Assembly (NCBI RefSeq): GCF_001465595.2
Contig: NZ_CP013481.2
Span: 2,604,001-2,668,000, forward strand
Length of the DNA: 64,000 nt
Source of the DNA: Pandoraea apista
GTDB lineage: Bacteria; Pseudomonadota; Gammaproteobacteria; Burkholderiales; Burkholderiaceae
Direction of reading: 5' to 3'
Shown: positions 31,572 to 44,118 of the stretch, piece after piece
How positions within the stretch are numbered: position 1 is the first letter of the stretch
How the letters are laid out: each line of letters begins with the position of its first letter
Notes under the pieces: model-generated
The model's database searches: none
Seen by the model: the letters and a program-made list of their open reading frames with translations, nothing else
Told to the model about the DNA's origin: nothing
Made by a program: the position numbers and the translations under genes

Positions 31572-31600
31572 GGCCTGCGCACGCCAGCGTGCGCGAGGCC
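31572..31600 (+). other. GC-rich hairpin between the EamA gene and smc
   Basis: GCGCACG (31577-31583) pairs with CGTGCGC (31588-31594) around loop CCAG, and flanking GGCC/GGCC can extend the stem. No T-run follows. It may lie in the smc leader or be a Rho-assisted end for the transporter transcript. Confidence 0.35.
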
Positions 31601-31665
31601 CGACAGGACCAGCTAGCGCGTCTGCGTCTTTCCCATCATTCAATGACCGATAAAGCGAACCTGCC

Positions 31666-34600
31666 GTGCGTCTGACCTCCATCAAACTCGCTGGCTTCAA
31701 GTCTTTCGTCGATCCGACGAACTTCGCGGTACCTGGCCAACTGGTCGGGATCGTCGGCCCGAACGGGTGCGGCAAATCCAACATCATCGACGCCGTGCGC
31801 TGGGTGCTCGGCGAATCGCGCGCTTCCGAGCTGCGCGGCGAATCGATGCAGGACGTGATTTTCAACGGGTCGACCGCACGCAAACAGGCAAGTCGCGCCA
31901 GCGTCGAACTCGTGTTCGACAACAGCGCCGGGCGTGCCGCCGGGCAGTGGAGCCAGTACGCCGAAATCGCCGTCAAGCGCGTGCTCACGCGCGATGGCAC
32001 CTCCAGCTACTACATCAACAACCTGCCGGCTCGCCGCCGCGACATTCAGGACATCTTCCTCGGTACCGGCCTTGGGCCGCGCGCCTACGCCATCATCGGG
32101 CAGGGGATGATCTCGCGCATCATCGAGGCCAAGCCCGAAGAGTTGCGTGTGTTCCTCGAAGAAGCCGCAGGCGTCTCCAAATACAAGGAGCGCCGTCGCG
32201 AGACCGAGAATCGCTTGCAGGACACGCGTGAAAACCTCACGCGCGTTGAAGATATTCTGCGCGAACTCGGCACCAATCTCGAGAAGCTCGAATCGCAGGC
32301 CGTTGTCGCCAACCGCTTCAAGGATTTGCAGCGGGACGGTGAGGAAAAGCAGCAACTGCTGTGGCTGCTGCGCAAGAACGAAGCCCAGAACGAGCAAGAG
32401 CGTCAGCAACGCGCAATCGAATCGGCACAGGTCGATCTCGAAGCGCAGATGGCGCGTTTGCGCGGTTCGGAGTCCGATCTCGAAACGCTGCGCGCCGCGC
32501 ACTACACGGCCACAGACGCCGTGCAGGCCGCGCAAAGCGCCATGTACGAGGCGAATTCGGAAGTCAGCCGTCTGGAAGCCGAGATTCGCTACGTTGTCGA
32601 GTCGCGCAATCGCGTGCAAGCCCAACTGGCGGCACTGACCTCGCAGCGCGAGCAGTGGCTGGCCCGTTCGGCGCAATCGGAAGAGGAACTCGCGCTCGCT
32701 GAAGAAGAACTCATCATCGCCGAGGAGCGTGCGGCGACCGCGCAAGATCAGGCGGCCGAGCAGAACGACGCACTGCCTGCCCTCGAAGCCAGTTGGCGCG
32801 ATGCGCAGAACTTGCTCAACGAGCAACGTGGCGAGATCGCACAGGTCGAACAGAGTCTGAAGCTCGAGGCAGCGCACCAGCGCAATGCCGATCAGGCCCT
32901 GCAGCAATTGCAGCAGCGTCAGGAACGTTTGCAGGGCGAGGCGCGAGGGCTGGACAAGCCCGACGAAGTCGAACTGGAAACGCAGCGTGCCGAACTTGCC
33001 GAGCATCAGGCGATGCTCGAAGACGCGCAAGCCGAACTCGCCGAAGCGCAGGAGCGCCTGCCGCGACTGGAAGCCGAACGTGCCGAGGCGCAGGCCCGGG
33101 TGCAGTCTGAAGCCGCGACCATTGCCCAGCTTGAAGCGCGGCTCACGGCACTCAAACAACTGCAGGAAAGCGTTCAGACGGAAGGCAAGGTGCAGCCTTG
33201 GCTCGACAAACACGAGCTGGCGCAACTGCCGCGTCTCTGGAAGAAGCTGCATATCGAGCCGGGCTGGGAAAACGCGCTCGAATCGGTGCTGCGCGAGCGT
33301 CTCGCGGCACTGGAAATCAGCAATCTCGACTGGGTGAAAGCCTTTGCGAGCGATGCGCCGCCGGCCAAGCTGGCGTTCTATTCGCCGCCGCCGGCTGCGC
33401 GTCCGATCGAAGCGCCGGCCGCACTGCGCCCGCTGCTCTCGTTGCTACGAATCGACGATCCGGGCCTGCGTGCGGTGTTGCAGGAATGGCTGGGCCAGGT
33501 CTTCGTCGCCGACGATCTGACGCAAGCGATGGTTGCCCGGGCGCAACTGCCGGAAGGGGCGTCGATCGTCGTCAAGGCGGGGCATCAGGTCACGCGGGTG
33601 GGGGTGCAGCTTTACGCAGCCGACTCCGAGCAGGCCGGTTTGCTCGCGCGCCAGCAGGAAATCGAGAATCTGGGCAAGCAGCTGCGTGCGCAGGTATTGC
33701 TTTCGGATGAAGCCAAGGCAACCGCAGTGCGTGCCGAGGCTGCGTACAGTCAGGCGGCGCAGTCGCTGAGCGACGTGCGCGGACGTGCCGAGCGTGCTAC
33801 GCAACGTGTGCATGCGTTGCAGATGGATGTGCTCAAGCTGACGCAAGCGTATGAGCGCTACAACGCCCGCAGCACGCAGATCGACGAAGAACTGAACGAG
33901 ATCGCCGCGCAGATCGAAGAACAAATGGCGCTGCGCGCCGAATCGGAAGCGAATTTCGAGCAAAACGACGTGCGTCTGGCCGAATTGCAGGCAACGTTCG
34001 AAGACGGTCAGCTTGAGTTCGAATCGCTCGACAGCCGGCTCTCGGATGCCCGCAACCGTGCGCGCGAACTGGAGCGCCTGGCTCAGGAAGCGTCTTACGG
34101 CCAGAAGGGGATCGCAAGCAAGATCGACGAGCATCGCCGCAATATTCAGACGGCGCTCGAGCAGGCCGAGCGCCTGGTGGTGTCGATCGAGCAGGCGCAG
34201 GCCGAACTTGCGCAGATCACTGAGCAGACGGTCGAGAACGGTTTGCAGGACGCGCTTGAGTTGCGCGCCGAGAAAGAAGAGATTCTTGGTGCTGCCCGCA
34301 TCGAACTCGATGCCCTGACGCAAAAGTTGCGCCAGAGCGACGAGGAACGTCTGGCCGCCGAGCGAGGCTTGCAGCCGCTGCGTGATCGCATCACGGAATT
34401 GCAATTGAAGGAACAGGCGGCACGCCTGAACCGCGAGCAGTTCGTCGAGCAACTGGCGACGGCGGAAGTCGATGAGGAGGCCCTCTCGGCCAAACTAACG
34501 CCGGATCTCAAGCCGTCGTATCTGCAAGGCGAAGTCACCCGCATCAACAACGCGATCAACGCGCTGGGCCCGGTCAACATGGCCGCGCTCGAAGAGCTGG

Positions 34601-35181
34601 AAACGGCACGCGAGCGCAAGGTTTTCCTCGACGCACAGTCTGCCGACCTGAACGACGCCATCGAAACGCTCGAAGGCGCCATTCGCAAGATCGACGAAGA
34701 AACGCGTGTGTTGCTGCAAGGCACGTTCGACGAAGTGAACAAGCATTTCGGCGAACTGTTCCCGATGCTGTTCGGCGGCGGACAAGCCAAGCTGATCATG
34801 ACGGGCGACGAAATTCTCGACGCGGGCGTGCAAGTGATGGCGCAGCCGCCGGGCAAAAAGAACTCCACGATTCATTTGCTGTCTGGTGGTGAGAAGGCGC
34901 TCACGGCGATTGCGCTGGTTTTCGGCATGTTCCAGCTCAATCCCGCGCCGTTCTGCTTGCTCGATGAGGTGGACGCACCGCTTGACGATGCCAACACCGA
35001 GCGCTACGCCAGGATGGTGGCGCGCATGTCGGACCGTACCCAATTCGTATTTATTTCGCATAACAAAATCGCGATGGAAATGGCCAATCAGCTCATCGGC
35101 GTCACCATGCAGGAACAAGGGGTGTCGCGGATCGTGGCGGTGGACATGGAGTCTGCGATCAATCTGGCCGAGATCGCCTGA
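31666..35181 (+). CDS. smc: Chromosome partition protein SMC
   Basis: 1171 residues with a GTG start. Walker A GPNGCGKSN is at residues 31-39, and the N-terminal head ends near 165. Long coiled coils run ~170-500 and ~670-1010 around a hinge at ~500-660 (begins VQPWLDKHELAQLPRLWKKL). The C-terminal head has the ABC signature LSGGEKALTAIAL near 1072 and Walker B FCLLDEVDAPLDDANT near 1100. It compacts and segregates the chromosome, normally with ScpA and ScpB, which are not in this window. zipA begins 40 bp downstream and is probably cotranscribed. Confidence 0.97.
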   Translation: MRLTSIKLAGFKSFVDPTNFAVPGQLVGIVGPNGCGKSNIIDAVRWVLGESRASELRGESMQDVIFNGSTARKQASRASVELVFDNSAGRAAGQWSQYAEIAVKRVLTRDGTSSYYINNLPARRRDIQDIFLGTGLGPRAYAIIGQGMISRIIEAKPEELRVFLEEAAGVSKYKERRRETENRLQDTRENLTRVEDILRELGTNLEKLESQAVVANRFKDLQRDGEEKQQLLWLLRKNEAQNEQERQQRAIESAQVDLEAQMARLRGSESDLETLRAAHYTATDAVQAAQSAMYEANSEVSRLEAEIRYVVESRNRVQAQLAALTSQREQWLARSAQSEEELALAEEELIIAEERAATAQDQAAEQNDALPALEASWRDAQNLLNEQRGEIAQVEQSLKLEAAHQRNADQALQQLQQRQERLQGEARGLDKPDEVELETQRAELAEHQAMLEDAQAELAEAQERLPRLEAERAEAQARVQSEAATIAQLEARLTALKQLQESVQTEGKVQPWLDKHELAQLPRLWKKLHIEPGWENALESVLRERLAALEISNLDWVKAFASDAPPAKLAFYSPPPAARPIEAPAALRPLLSLLRIDDPGLRAVLQEWLGQVFVADDLTQAMVARAQLPEGASIVVKAGHQVTRVGVQLYAADSEQAGLLARQQEIENLGKQLRAQVLLSDEAKATAVRAEAAYSQAAQSLSDVRGRAERATQRVHALQMDVLKLTQAYERYNARSTQIDEELNEIAAQIEEQMALRAESEANFEQNDVRLAELQATFEDGQLEFESLDSRLSDARNRARELERLAQEASYGQKGIASKIDEHRRNIQTALEQAERLVVSIEQAQAELAQITEQTVENGLQDALELRAEKEEILGAARIELDALTQKLRQSDEERLAAERGLQPLRDRITELQLKEQAARLNREQFVEQLATAEVDEEALSAKLTPDLKPSYLQGEVTRINNAINALGPVNMAALEELETARERKVFLDAQSADLNDAIETLEGAIRKIDEETRVLLQGTFDEVNKHFGELFPMLFGGGQAKLIMTGDEILDAGVQVMAQPPGKKNSTIHLLSGGEKALTAIALVFGMFQLNPAPFCLLDEVDAPLDDANTERYARMVARMSDRTQFVFISHNKIAMEMANQLIGVTMQEQGVSRIVAVDMESAINLAEIA

Positions 35182-35220
35182 CCCCGCGCCTACGATGGAG
35201 AAGAGAGAGGAACGCCGCGC

Positions 35221-36744
35221 ATGAATGAACTGCAGCTGAGTTTGATTGCCGCAGGGGTAGTGGTACTGCTGGGGGTCGTGGGTTATAACGCCTGGCAAGG
35301 CAGCAAGGCGCGCGCACGCATTCCGCGTCGCATGCCGGTCGACGGTGCCGGTATCGACGCCACTGCCGGCACGCCCGACGCCGACGACGACCGTCCGTTC
35401 ATCGAACCGACGCTTTCGCCACCGCGCGTGCCCGTGCAATCGGGCGAGCGTCGTGAACCGACACTGGGTGGCTCCGCCGCGCCGGGTGTTTCCGTGCAGG
35501 ACGCCTTCGCGATCAACGAAGACGCCTGGGATGCACCGCCTGCCTCGCGCAAGCGCGCCGCACAAGAGGCGGCCGCGCTGGCGGCGCAAGGTGGTGACAC
35601 CCTTGCGGCTTCGACCGGGACCGCATCGACGGCAGACGCTGCCCAACACGCGCATTCGGACCCGCAGTCGGACGAGCAGGCACGCGATGCGGAGCAAGCC
35701 GCTGCCGCAAGCACGGTGGCTCGCCTCGACGCCGAACTGGCGGCCGACGACACCGTGGACGCCTCCGCCGCAGGTGCGGCTGCTGCGGCCGCCGCCGCTC
35801 CCGATGCCGAAACGCTCGCGCACGCACAAGGTGCCGGTGCCCCTGTGGCAGAAGCCGAGGCGGTCGCTACCGAGGCGCCGACGACGCCCGTTGTAACCAC
35901 GCGTGCGGCCGTGCCGAGCGGGCCGCCGCCTGTCATTGACGAGCGCATCGACTGCATTGTCGAGTTGCCGCTGGCGAACATGGTGGCTGCGGAGCGCCTG
36001 ATGCCCTTGACCGTGCGCATGCGACGCGCGGGCGGCAAGCCGGTCAACGTCGAGGGGCGTGCCGACGAACACTCGCCGTGGGAACTGATTCGCACGGGCG
36101 GGCGCTACCACCAGTTGCGCATGGCTGTGCAGTTGGCCAACCGTGCGGGGGCGTTGAACGAAGTCGAGTTTTCGGAATTCTCCAACCTCGTTCAAACGCT
36201 TGCGGACGCGGTCGATGCGTTGCCGGAATTGCCCGACATGATGGAGACGGTGGCCCGTGGCCGGGAACTCGATAGTTTCGCCGCGCAATGCGACGCGCAA
36301 CTGTCGGTCAATGTGCTCTCGGACGGCGCTCCCTGGTCGGCGAACTACGTGCAGGCCGTAGCGACGCAGGACGGTCTGCTGCTCTCGCGCGACGGCATGC
36401 GTTTCGTCAAGCTCGACGCCCGCCAGAATCCGGTGTTCATGCTGCAGTTCGGCGACACCAACTTCTTGCGCGACGATCTGACGTACAAGGGCGGCGATCT
36501 GATTACGATGTTGCTCGACGTGCCGGTGGCCGATGAAGACCTGCTGCCGTTCCGTCTGATGTGCGATTACGCCCGTTCGATCGGGCAACGTATTGGCGGG
36601 CGTGTCGTGGACGACCAACGCCGGCCGCTTTCGGATGCTGCGCTGCAAAACGTCGACAAACAATTGCTCAAGCTTTACGAACGCCTCGAGGCGCGGGGTT
36701 TGCCGGCCGGTTCGCCGGTGACACGCCGCCTGTTCAGCCAGTAA
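35221..36744 (+). CDS. zipA: Cell division protein ZipA-like
   Basis: 507 residues. One N-terminal membrane helix (LSLIAAGVVVLLGVVGYNAW, residues 6-25), then a ~220-residue Ala/Pro/Asp-rich linker of low complexity, then a C-terminal ZipA FtsZ-binding domain from about residue 240 (RIDCIVELPLANMVAAERL to KLYERLEARGLP). ZipA tethers FtsZ to the inner membrane at midcell. It is longer than E. coli ZipA (328 aa), mainly in the linker. The smc-zipA-ligA order is typical of Burkholderiales and supports the call despite the weakly conserved sequence. Confidence 0.9.
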   Translation: MNELQLSLIAAGVVVLLGVVGYNAWQGSKARARIPRRMPVDGAGIDATAGTPDADDDRPFIEPTLSPPRVPVQSGERREPTLGGSAAPGVSVQDAFAINEDAWDAPPASRKRAAQEAAALAAQGGDTLAASTGTASTADAAQHAHSDPQSDEQARDAEQAAAASTVARLDAELAADDTVDASAAGAAAAAAAAPDAETLAHAQGAGAPVAEAEAVATEAPTTPVVTTRAAVPSGPPPVIDERIDCIVELPLANMVAAERLMPLTVRMRRAGGKPVNVEGRADEHSPWELIRTGGRYHQLRMAVQLANRAGALNEVEFSEFSNLVQTLADAVDALPELPDMMETVARGRELDSFAAQCDAQLSVNVLSDGAPWSANYVQAVATQDGLLLSRDGMRFVKLDARQNPVFMLQFGDTNFLRDDLTYKGGDLITMLLDVPVADEDLLPFRLMCDYARSIGQRIGGRVVDDQRRPLSDAALQNVDKQLLKLYERLEARGLPAGSPVTRRLFSQ

Positions 36745-36807
36745 CAACGAGGCCGTGCGCGGCGAGACGACGATCAGCCAGATCTGTCAGACGCCGCGTT
36801 CGATGCA

Positions 36808-36839
36808 CGCCGTTCACCGTCGGGTGAGCGGCGTTTTTG
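36808..36839 (+). terminator. Rho-independent terminator after zipA
   Basis: ACGCCGTTCACC / GGTGAGCGGCGT with loop GTCG (one mismatch/GU pair) is followed by TTTTT. It lies between zipA and ligA, so ligA probably has its own promoter in 36840-36926, where TAATAT at 36891 is a -10 candidate. Confidence 0.82.
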
Positions 36840-36893
36840 TTCCGATTGATTGCTGCTATCGGCGACGCGCAGGTGCGTACGTCGAAGGCATAA

Positions 36894-39020
<2,127 letters not shown>

Positions 39021-39036
39021 TGTGAGGACCCAACCG

Positions 39037-39570
39037 ATGATTCGCGACATTCTGAAGATGGGCGATCCGCGCCTGCTGCGTATCGCTAAACCCGTGGAGC
39101 AGTTCAATACGCCGGAGCTCGACGAACTCGTCAGAGACATGTTCGACACCATGAAACATGCAAACGGCGCCGGTCTCGCCGCGCCGCAAATCGGTGTCGA
39201 TTTGCAAGTGGTGATCTTCGGTTTCGAGCACAACGAGCGTTATCCCGATGCGCCCGAGGTTCCCGAAACCGTGCTTATCAACCCTGTCATCACGCCGCTC
39301 ACGCAGGACATGGAAGAGGGCTGGGAAGGCTGTCTGTCGGTGCCCGGGTTGCGCGGCATGGTCAATCGTTACTCGATGCTGCGTTACGAGGGGCTGGACG
39401 AGAAAGGCAACCCGATCGATCGTGTGGCCGAGGGTTTTCACGCCCGCGTGGTGCAGCACGAATGTGACCACCTGATCGGCAAGCTCTATCCGATGCGGAT
39501 TACCGACTTCAGCAAGTTTGGCTTCACCGAGATTCTCTTCCCGGGGCTCGATCCAACTAGCGACGACTGA
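39037..39570 (+). CDS. def: Peptide deformylase
   Basis: 177 residues from the ATG at 39037, with GAGGA upstream. All three motifs are intact: [20 protein letters not shown] (metal Cys) and QHECDHLIG (two metal His and catalytic Glu). It removes the N-terminal formyl group from nascent proteins. In many bacteria the main def is linked to fmt; here it follows ligA, so a second copy elsewhere is likely but cannot be seen. Confidence 0.96.
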   Translation: MIRDILKMGDPRLLRIAKPVEQFNTPELDELVRDMFDTMKHANGAGLAAPQIGVDLQVVIFGFEHNERYPDAPEVPETVLINPVITPLTQDMEEGWEGCLSVPGLRGMVNRYSMLRYEGLDEKGNPIDRVAEGFHARVVQHECDHLIGKLYPMRITDFSKFGFTEILFPGLDPTSDD

Positions 39571-39624
39571 TGCGGGATGCCGTTGGCGAGCGTGTTTCGT
39601 TGGTCCTTCGGCATTCGCAGGAAT

Positions 39625-39656
39625 AAAAAAAGCCCGCCTTTATGGCGGGCTTTTTC
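39625..39656. terminator. Bidirectional terminator between def and rluB
   Basis: Stem AGCCCGCC / GGCGGGCT with a short TTTAT loop, flanked by AAAAAAA and TTTTT, serving the convergent def and rluB genes. Confidence 0.92.
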
Positions 39657-39674
39657 ATGCGCGAAACCGCTGAC

Positions 39675-41480
39675 TCAGAATCCTTCGCCGGCGCGCAGAT
39701 AACGCCATTCCCCAACGGGCAGGTTACCCAGCGTGATGCGTCCCATGCGTACGCGCTTGAGGCCGGTCACGTGCAAGCCGACGAGTTCGCACATCCGGCG
39801 AATCTGACGCTTCTTGCCTTCCTTGAGCACGAAACGCAATTGCTCCGGATTTTGCCATTCGACTTGCGCAGGCTTGAGCGGCTGATCGTCGAGTTCGAGG
39901 CCGTGGCGTAGCAAGGCCAGACGCTCGGCCGGGAAGTGCGCCTCGACGTTTTGCTCGTGTTCGTTGTACGACACGCGCACGAGGTATTCCTTCTCGATAT
40001 CCGAGTCTTCGCCAATCAGTTGCTTGGCGATTCGACCGTCCTGCGTCAGCACGAGCAGGCCGGTGGAGTCGATGTCGAGGCGGCCGGCCGGGGCAAGGCT
40101 GCGCAAATGCGACGGCGAGAAACGCACACCGGCATCGTCCTCGGACCAATGGTTTTCACGCGTCACCAGGACGACGGCGGGTTCGTAGCCGTCTTCTGCT
40201 TGCCCGGAGACGTAGCCAACCGGTTTGTGGATCAGGATCGTGACGCGATTGGCCTGTTCCTTTCGTGCGGCTTGCACGACGGTGATTTCCTGCGTCGGCA
40301 GAATCTTCGTGCCGAGTTCCGTCATGACCTTGCCGTCAACACGAACCCACCCTTTGGCGATCCACTCATCGGCTTCGCGGCGCGAGCACAGGCCAAGTTC
40401 CGACATGCGCTTCGACAGACGCAACGACCCGGCAGCGTCGTGATGGACCTTGATGTCATCGTCGTCGTCGCGGGGTGTTCGCGGTGCGCGACCGGGGCGT
40501 GTCGAGCGGGAAGTATGGCTGTCGCGATCGTCAGTCCCGCGCTTGACGGGGCGCGCGTAATCGCTACGTGCGCCACCTTCGGTAGCGCGGCGTGGACGGT
40601 CTTCATCGAAGCGACGCGGCGCACGATCATCCGTGCCGCGCTTGGCTGGGCGCGCGTAATCGCTGCGGGCACCGCCTTCGGTAGCACGGCGTGGACGGTC
40701 TTCGTCGAAGCGACGCGGCGCACGATCATCCGTGCTGCGTTTAGCCGGGCGGGCGTAATCGCTACGTGCTCCGCCTTCGGTAGCACGGCGTGGACGGTCT
40801 TCGTCGAAGCGACGCGGCGCACGATCATCTGTGCCGCGTTTGACCGGGCGTGCGTAATCGCCACGTGCACCGCCTTCGGCGGCACGGCGCGGACGGTCTT
40901 CGTCGAAGCGACGCGGCGCACGATCATCCGTGCCGCGTTTGACCGGGCGTGCGTAATCGCCACGTGCACCGCCTTCGGTAGTACGGCGTGGACGGTCTTC
41001 GTCGAAGCGACGCGGCGCACGATCATCCGTGCCGCGTTTAGCCGGGCGGGCGTAATCGCCACGTGCACCGCCTTCGGCGGCACGGCGCGGACGGTCTTCG
41101 TCGAAGCGACGCGGACGCGACTCGTCGTCAAAGCGTACGGGACGTGCGCCTGCAACGCGTTCACGCTGACCACGCGCTGGCGGACGCTCACCCATCGGTC
41201 GCTTCTCGTAAGGCTTGGCCGCACTCGTGGCAGGTTTGCGCGGCGCAGCGCCACTGTCGGCTGCGCGGCGTGGGCCGGCCGGCGTCGCGGCATCGTCTGC
41301 CGGACGCGGACGCGCCGGTTTTGCCGCCGGCTTCTTCTTTGCACCATTGGCGTCGAGCATCGACGCAGGCACAGCTTTGGTCGCACGGCGCAGTGCGCCG
41401 GATGACCTCACCGGAGCGCGAGTCTTGTCGAGAGTGCGGGGGTGTTTGGCGCCGAGTTTGGCGCGCGGGGTATCGCTCAT
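39675..41480 (-). CDS. rluB: 23S rRNA pseudouridine synthase RluB with long repetitive N-terminus
   Basis: 601 residues, about twice E. coli RluB. The C-terminal ~250 residues hold an S4 RNA-binding domain ([21 protein letters not shown]) and the RsuA-type catalytic domain with its Asp in [18 protein letters not shown]. These make pseudouridine at 23S rRNA helix 89. The N-terminal ~350 residues are Arg/Ala/Pro/Asp-rich and contain six tandem 33-residue repeats (consensus [19 protein letters not shown], then [14 protein letters not shown]). The extension is probably disordered and RNA-binding. The start codon overlaps the glnD stop by 4 bp, so translation is coupled. Confidence 0.94.
   Translation of the reverse strand: MSDTPRAKLGAKHPRTLDKTRAPVRSSGALRRATKAVPASMLDANGAKKKPAAKPARPRPADDAATPAGPRRAADSGAAPRKPATSAAKPYEKRPMGERPPARGQRERVAGARPVRFDDESRPRRFDEDRPRRAAEGGARGDYARPAKRGTDDRAPRRFDEDRPRRTTEGGARGDYARPVKRGTDDRAPRRFDEDRPRRAAEGGARGDYARPVKRGTDDRAPRRFDEDRPRRATEGGARSDYARPAKRSTDDRAPRRFDEDRPRRATEGGARSDYARPAKRGTDDRAPRRFDEDRPRRATEGGARSDYARPVKRGTDDRDSHTSRSTRPGRAPRTPRDDDDDIKVHHDAAGSLRLSKRMSELGLCSRREADEWIAKGWVRVDGKVMTELGTKILPTQEITVVQAARKEQANRVTILIHKPVGYVSGQAEDGYEPAVVLVTRENHWSEDDAGVRFSPSHLRSLAPAGRLDIDSTGLLVLTQDGRIAKQLIGEDSDIEKEYLVRVSYNEHEQNVEAHFPAERLALLRHGLELDDQPLKPAQVEWQNPEQLRFVLKEGKKRQIRRMCELVGLHVTGLKRVRMGRITLGNLPVGEWRYLRAGEGF
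40515..41108 (-). repeat. Six tandem 99-bp in-frame repeats inside rluB
   Basis: The period is exactly 99 bp (33 codons), as seen from the recurrence of TCGCTACGTG at 40561 and its counterpart at 40660. The units differ at a few codons (AAEGG/ATEGG/TTEGG, GDYARP/SDYARP, PAKRG/PVKRG/PAKRS), indicating expansion by slippage or unequal exchange followed by drift. The last unit breaks off at DDRDSHTS. Confidence 0.95.
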
Positions 41481-44041
41481 GGTTCCAATGCTTCTAGTAA
41501 TTCGGTCTCCACGGCAATTTGCAGGCGATTGTCCTGCAAACGGCTGCCATCGAGCAGGAACGTATCTTCGACACGTTCGCCGAGGGTATTGATGCGGGCG
41601 GTACGCACGCTCACGCCATGACGCGCGAGTACGCGAGCGACCGCATAGAGCAAGCCGGTGCGGTCGTTAGCCGACACCGACAGCAGGTAGTACTGGCCGC
41701 GCTCGTCAGGTCGCAAATCGACGCGCGGTGTGACCGGAAAGCTGCGCGAACGTCGTGGCAACCGTCCTTTGCTGGGTTCCGCCAGCGGTTCAACGCGCGT
41801 GAGCAGCGACACCAATTCGCTCTCCACCAGATTGATGATGTCCCGGTAACTGGTGTCGAGGCCCGGGTCCGTCAGCAGGAAGCTGTCCAGTGCGAAGCCG
41901 TGGCTGGTCGTGTGCACCTTGGCATCGAGAATCGACAGGCCCTTGCGCTCGAAGTAGCCGCAAATGCGGGCGAACAGATCCACCTGATCGCGCACATAAA
42001 CCATGACCTGCAACCCCTCGCCAATCGGCGACGGACGTGCCTTGACGATCGGCACAGAACTGTCGACATGCCGCCACAAATGACGCGTCTGCCATGCGAC
42101 GTCCGCTGGATCGTTGCGCAGGAAGTACGCAACGTCGAGCGTGCTCCAGAGCGCTTCCTGCGCGCGCTCCGGCACCGTGTACAGTCGCAGCAGCCCGAGC
42201 GCTTCTTCCTTGCGCGTTTTCAATTGAGAATGCGGATCCGGGTTCGCACCGCCCAATACTTGCAAGGTCAGCCGGTAGAGGTCTTCAAGCAGCTTGCCCT
42301 TCCAGGCGTTCCACACTTTCGGACTGGTGCCGCGAATATCCGCGACCGTCAGCAGGTACAGCGCCGTCAGGCGCCGTTCATTGCCTACCTTCTCCGCAAA
42401 GCGGCGGATCACGTCGGGGTCGGTGGTGTCCTGCTTCTGTGCGACGGTGCTCATCGTCAGGTGCTCGCCAACCAGCCAGACGATCAGTTCCGTATCTTCC
42501 TTGTCGATGCCGTGGCGTGTGCAGAAGCGTCGTGCATCGACCATGCCGAGCGTGGAGTGGTCGCCGCCGCGCCCCTTCGCAATGTCGTGGAAAAGGGCGG
42601 CGATCGTCAGCACCCACGGTCTGTCGAAGTTGGCGATCAACTGGCTGCAAAACGGATACTCGTGAGTGTGCTCCGCCACGGCAAACCGGCGGATGTTCCG
42701 CACGACCATCAGGATGTGCTGATCGACCGTGTACACGTGATACAGATCGTGCTGCATCTGTCCGACCACGCGACGGAAATTGATCAGGTACCGGCCGAGC
42801 ACGCTCGTCTGATTCATCAGGCGCAAGGCATGAGTGATGCCCTGCGGTTGCTGAAGAATCGCGAGAAACGTGCGACGGTTCTCGGGGTCGGCGCGCCACT
42901 GTGCATTCATCAGTTCGCGCGCATTGTACAGCGCGCGTAATGTGCGCGCCGATAGACCTTTCACGCCCACGACCTGCTCGTACAGCAGGAAGGTCTCAAG
43001 GATTGCGTTGGGATGGCGCTGGTACAACTCGTCATCCACGATCTCGATCATGCCTTGCTTTTCGACAAAACGCTCGTTGATCACACGCGTGACGCCGCTG
43101 GTCTGTGGGAACAGGCGAGCCTCGACGTTGAGCAGCAGGACCGTATTGAGCTGCGAGACAGCCTTTGCTGCCCAGTAGTAGCGGCGCATGAGTTGCTCGC
43201 TGGCCCGCTTTGTCGTGGTGGCGTTGAAACCAAGACTCTGCGCGAGCGCTGTCTGCATGTCGAACACCAACACGTCCTGGCGCCGTCGCGCGAGCAGGTG
43301 AAGCCGTGCCCGCAGGCCTTTCAGGAACTGTTCGTTGCGACGCAATTCCTTGAGTTCGCGATCGGTCAGCAAGTCCCGCGCGAACAGTTCCGACCAACTA
43401 TTGCCCAAGCCCGCGGCTTTGGTCATCCACAGAATGACTTGCAGATCGCGCAACCCGCCGGGGCTTTCCTTGCAGTTCGGTTCGAGGCTGTATGGCGTGT
43501 CTTGATATTTCGCGTGCCGCTGGCGAATTTCCAATTGTTTGCTGCGGAAAAACGCACGCGGATCCAGGTCCGCCGAAAAGCGTTGTTCGAATTCGTCGAA
43601 GAGGGCGCGATTGCCTGTCAAAAGTCGCGCTTCGAGCAGGCTTGTTTGTACCGTGATATCGGCCCGGGCTTCGGTGATGCACTCATCGACCGTGCGCACC
43701 GATGAACCGATTTCGAGCCCGATGTCCCAAAGAAAGCCGATGAACGGCTCCACATGCGAGGTAAGCGCTGCACTTTCGGCATGCCGGTGCAGCAACAGAA
43801 TGTCGACGTCGGAATGAGGGTACAACTCGCCACGTCCGTAGCCACCGACCGCGACGAGCGCGAGATCGCCGGGCATCTGGCACTCGGTCCAGGCATCGCG
43901 CATGGCCAGATCAACGGCCTGACTCAAGCCGTGCAACAGGGTATCGATTTTGCCGTGTGTGGAGAAGCGTTCGACAAGCTCGGCCTTGCGTTCCTTGAGG
44001 GCCTGACGTAGCGGAGAAGGGGCGTGCGCGCGCGCGTGCAT
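41477..44041 (-). CDS. glnD: Bifunctional [protein-PII] uridylyltransferase/uridylyl-removing enzyme
   Basis: 854 residues. Nucleotidyltransferase domain with [19 protein letters not shown] (from residue 66), PII-uridylyltransferase helical region ([14 protein letters not shown]), HD domain ([15 protein letters not shown]) for deuridylylation, and two C-terminal ACT domains ([20 protein letters not shown] and [20 protein letters not shown]) that sense glutamine. It sets the uridylylation state of PII and so controls nitrogen assimilation. It lies 77 bp after map and overlaps rluB. Confidence 0.97.
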   Translation of the reverse strand: MHARAHAPSPLRQALKERKAELVERFSTHGKIDTLLHGLSQAVDLAMRDAWTECQMPGDLALVAVGGYGRGELYPHSDVDILLLHRHAESAALTSHVEPFIGFLWDIGLEIGSSVRTVDECITEARADITVQTSLLEARLLTGNRALFDEFEQRFSADLDPRAFFRSKQLEIRQRHAKYQDTPYSLEPNCKESPGGLRDLQVILWMTKAAGLGNSWSELFARDLLTDRELKELRRNEQFLKGLRARLHLLARRRQDVLVFDMQTALAQSLGFNATTTKRASEQLMRRYYWAAKAVSQLNTVLLLNVEARLFPQTSGVTRVINERFVEKQGMIEIVDDELYQRHPNAILETFLLYEQVVGVKGLSARTLRALYNARELMNAQWRADPENRRTFLAILQQPQGITHALRLMNQTSVLGRYLINFRRVVGQMQHDLYHVYTVDQHILMVVRNIRRFAVAEHTHEYPFCSQLIANFDRPWVLTIAALFHDIAKGRGGDHSTLGMVDARRFCTRHGIDKEDTELIVWLVGEHLTMSTVAQKQDTTDPDVIRRFAEKVGNERRLTALYLLTVADIRGTSPKVWNAWKGKLLEDLYRLTLQVLGGANPDPHSQLKTRKEEALGLLRLYTVPERAQEALWSTLDVAYFLRNDPADVAWQTRHLWRHVDSSVPIVKARPSPIGEGLQVMVYVRDQVDLFARICGYFERKGLSILDAKVHTTSHGFALDSFLLTDPGLDTSYRDIINLVESELVSLLTRVEPLAEPSKGRLPRRSRSFPVTPRVDLRPDERGQYYLLSVSANDRTGLLYAVARVLARHGVSVRTARINTLGERVEDTFLLDGSRLQDNRLQIAVETELLEALEP

Positions 44042-44118
44042 GACGGCTTCCTGGGGTAGATGAGTAACGAGTCAGGCCGGGCGGCCGCCGAATGGTCGGG
44101 CGGCCGGACGATAAGTGC

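Noticed and set aside
34495..36747. 750-codon open frame antisense to smc and zipA
   Set aside because: Composition is Arg/His-rich antisense shadow; smc and zipA are certain on the plus strand.
40515..41108. Regularly spaced repeats that could suggest a CRISPR or satellite array
   Set aside because: The period of 99 bp is in frame, the units are adjacent without unique spacers, and they encode a continuous protein segment.
39936..41405. Long open frame of 489 codons antisense to rluB
   Set aside because: It mirrors the 99-bp repeat tract of rluB. The repeat simply lacks stops in that frame, and there is no ribosome site or recognisable domain.
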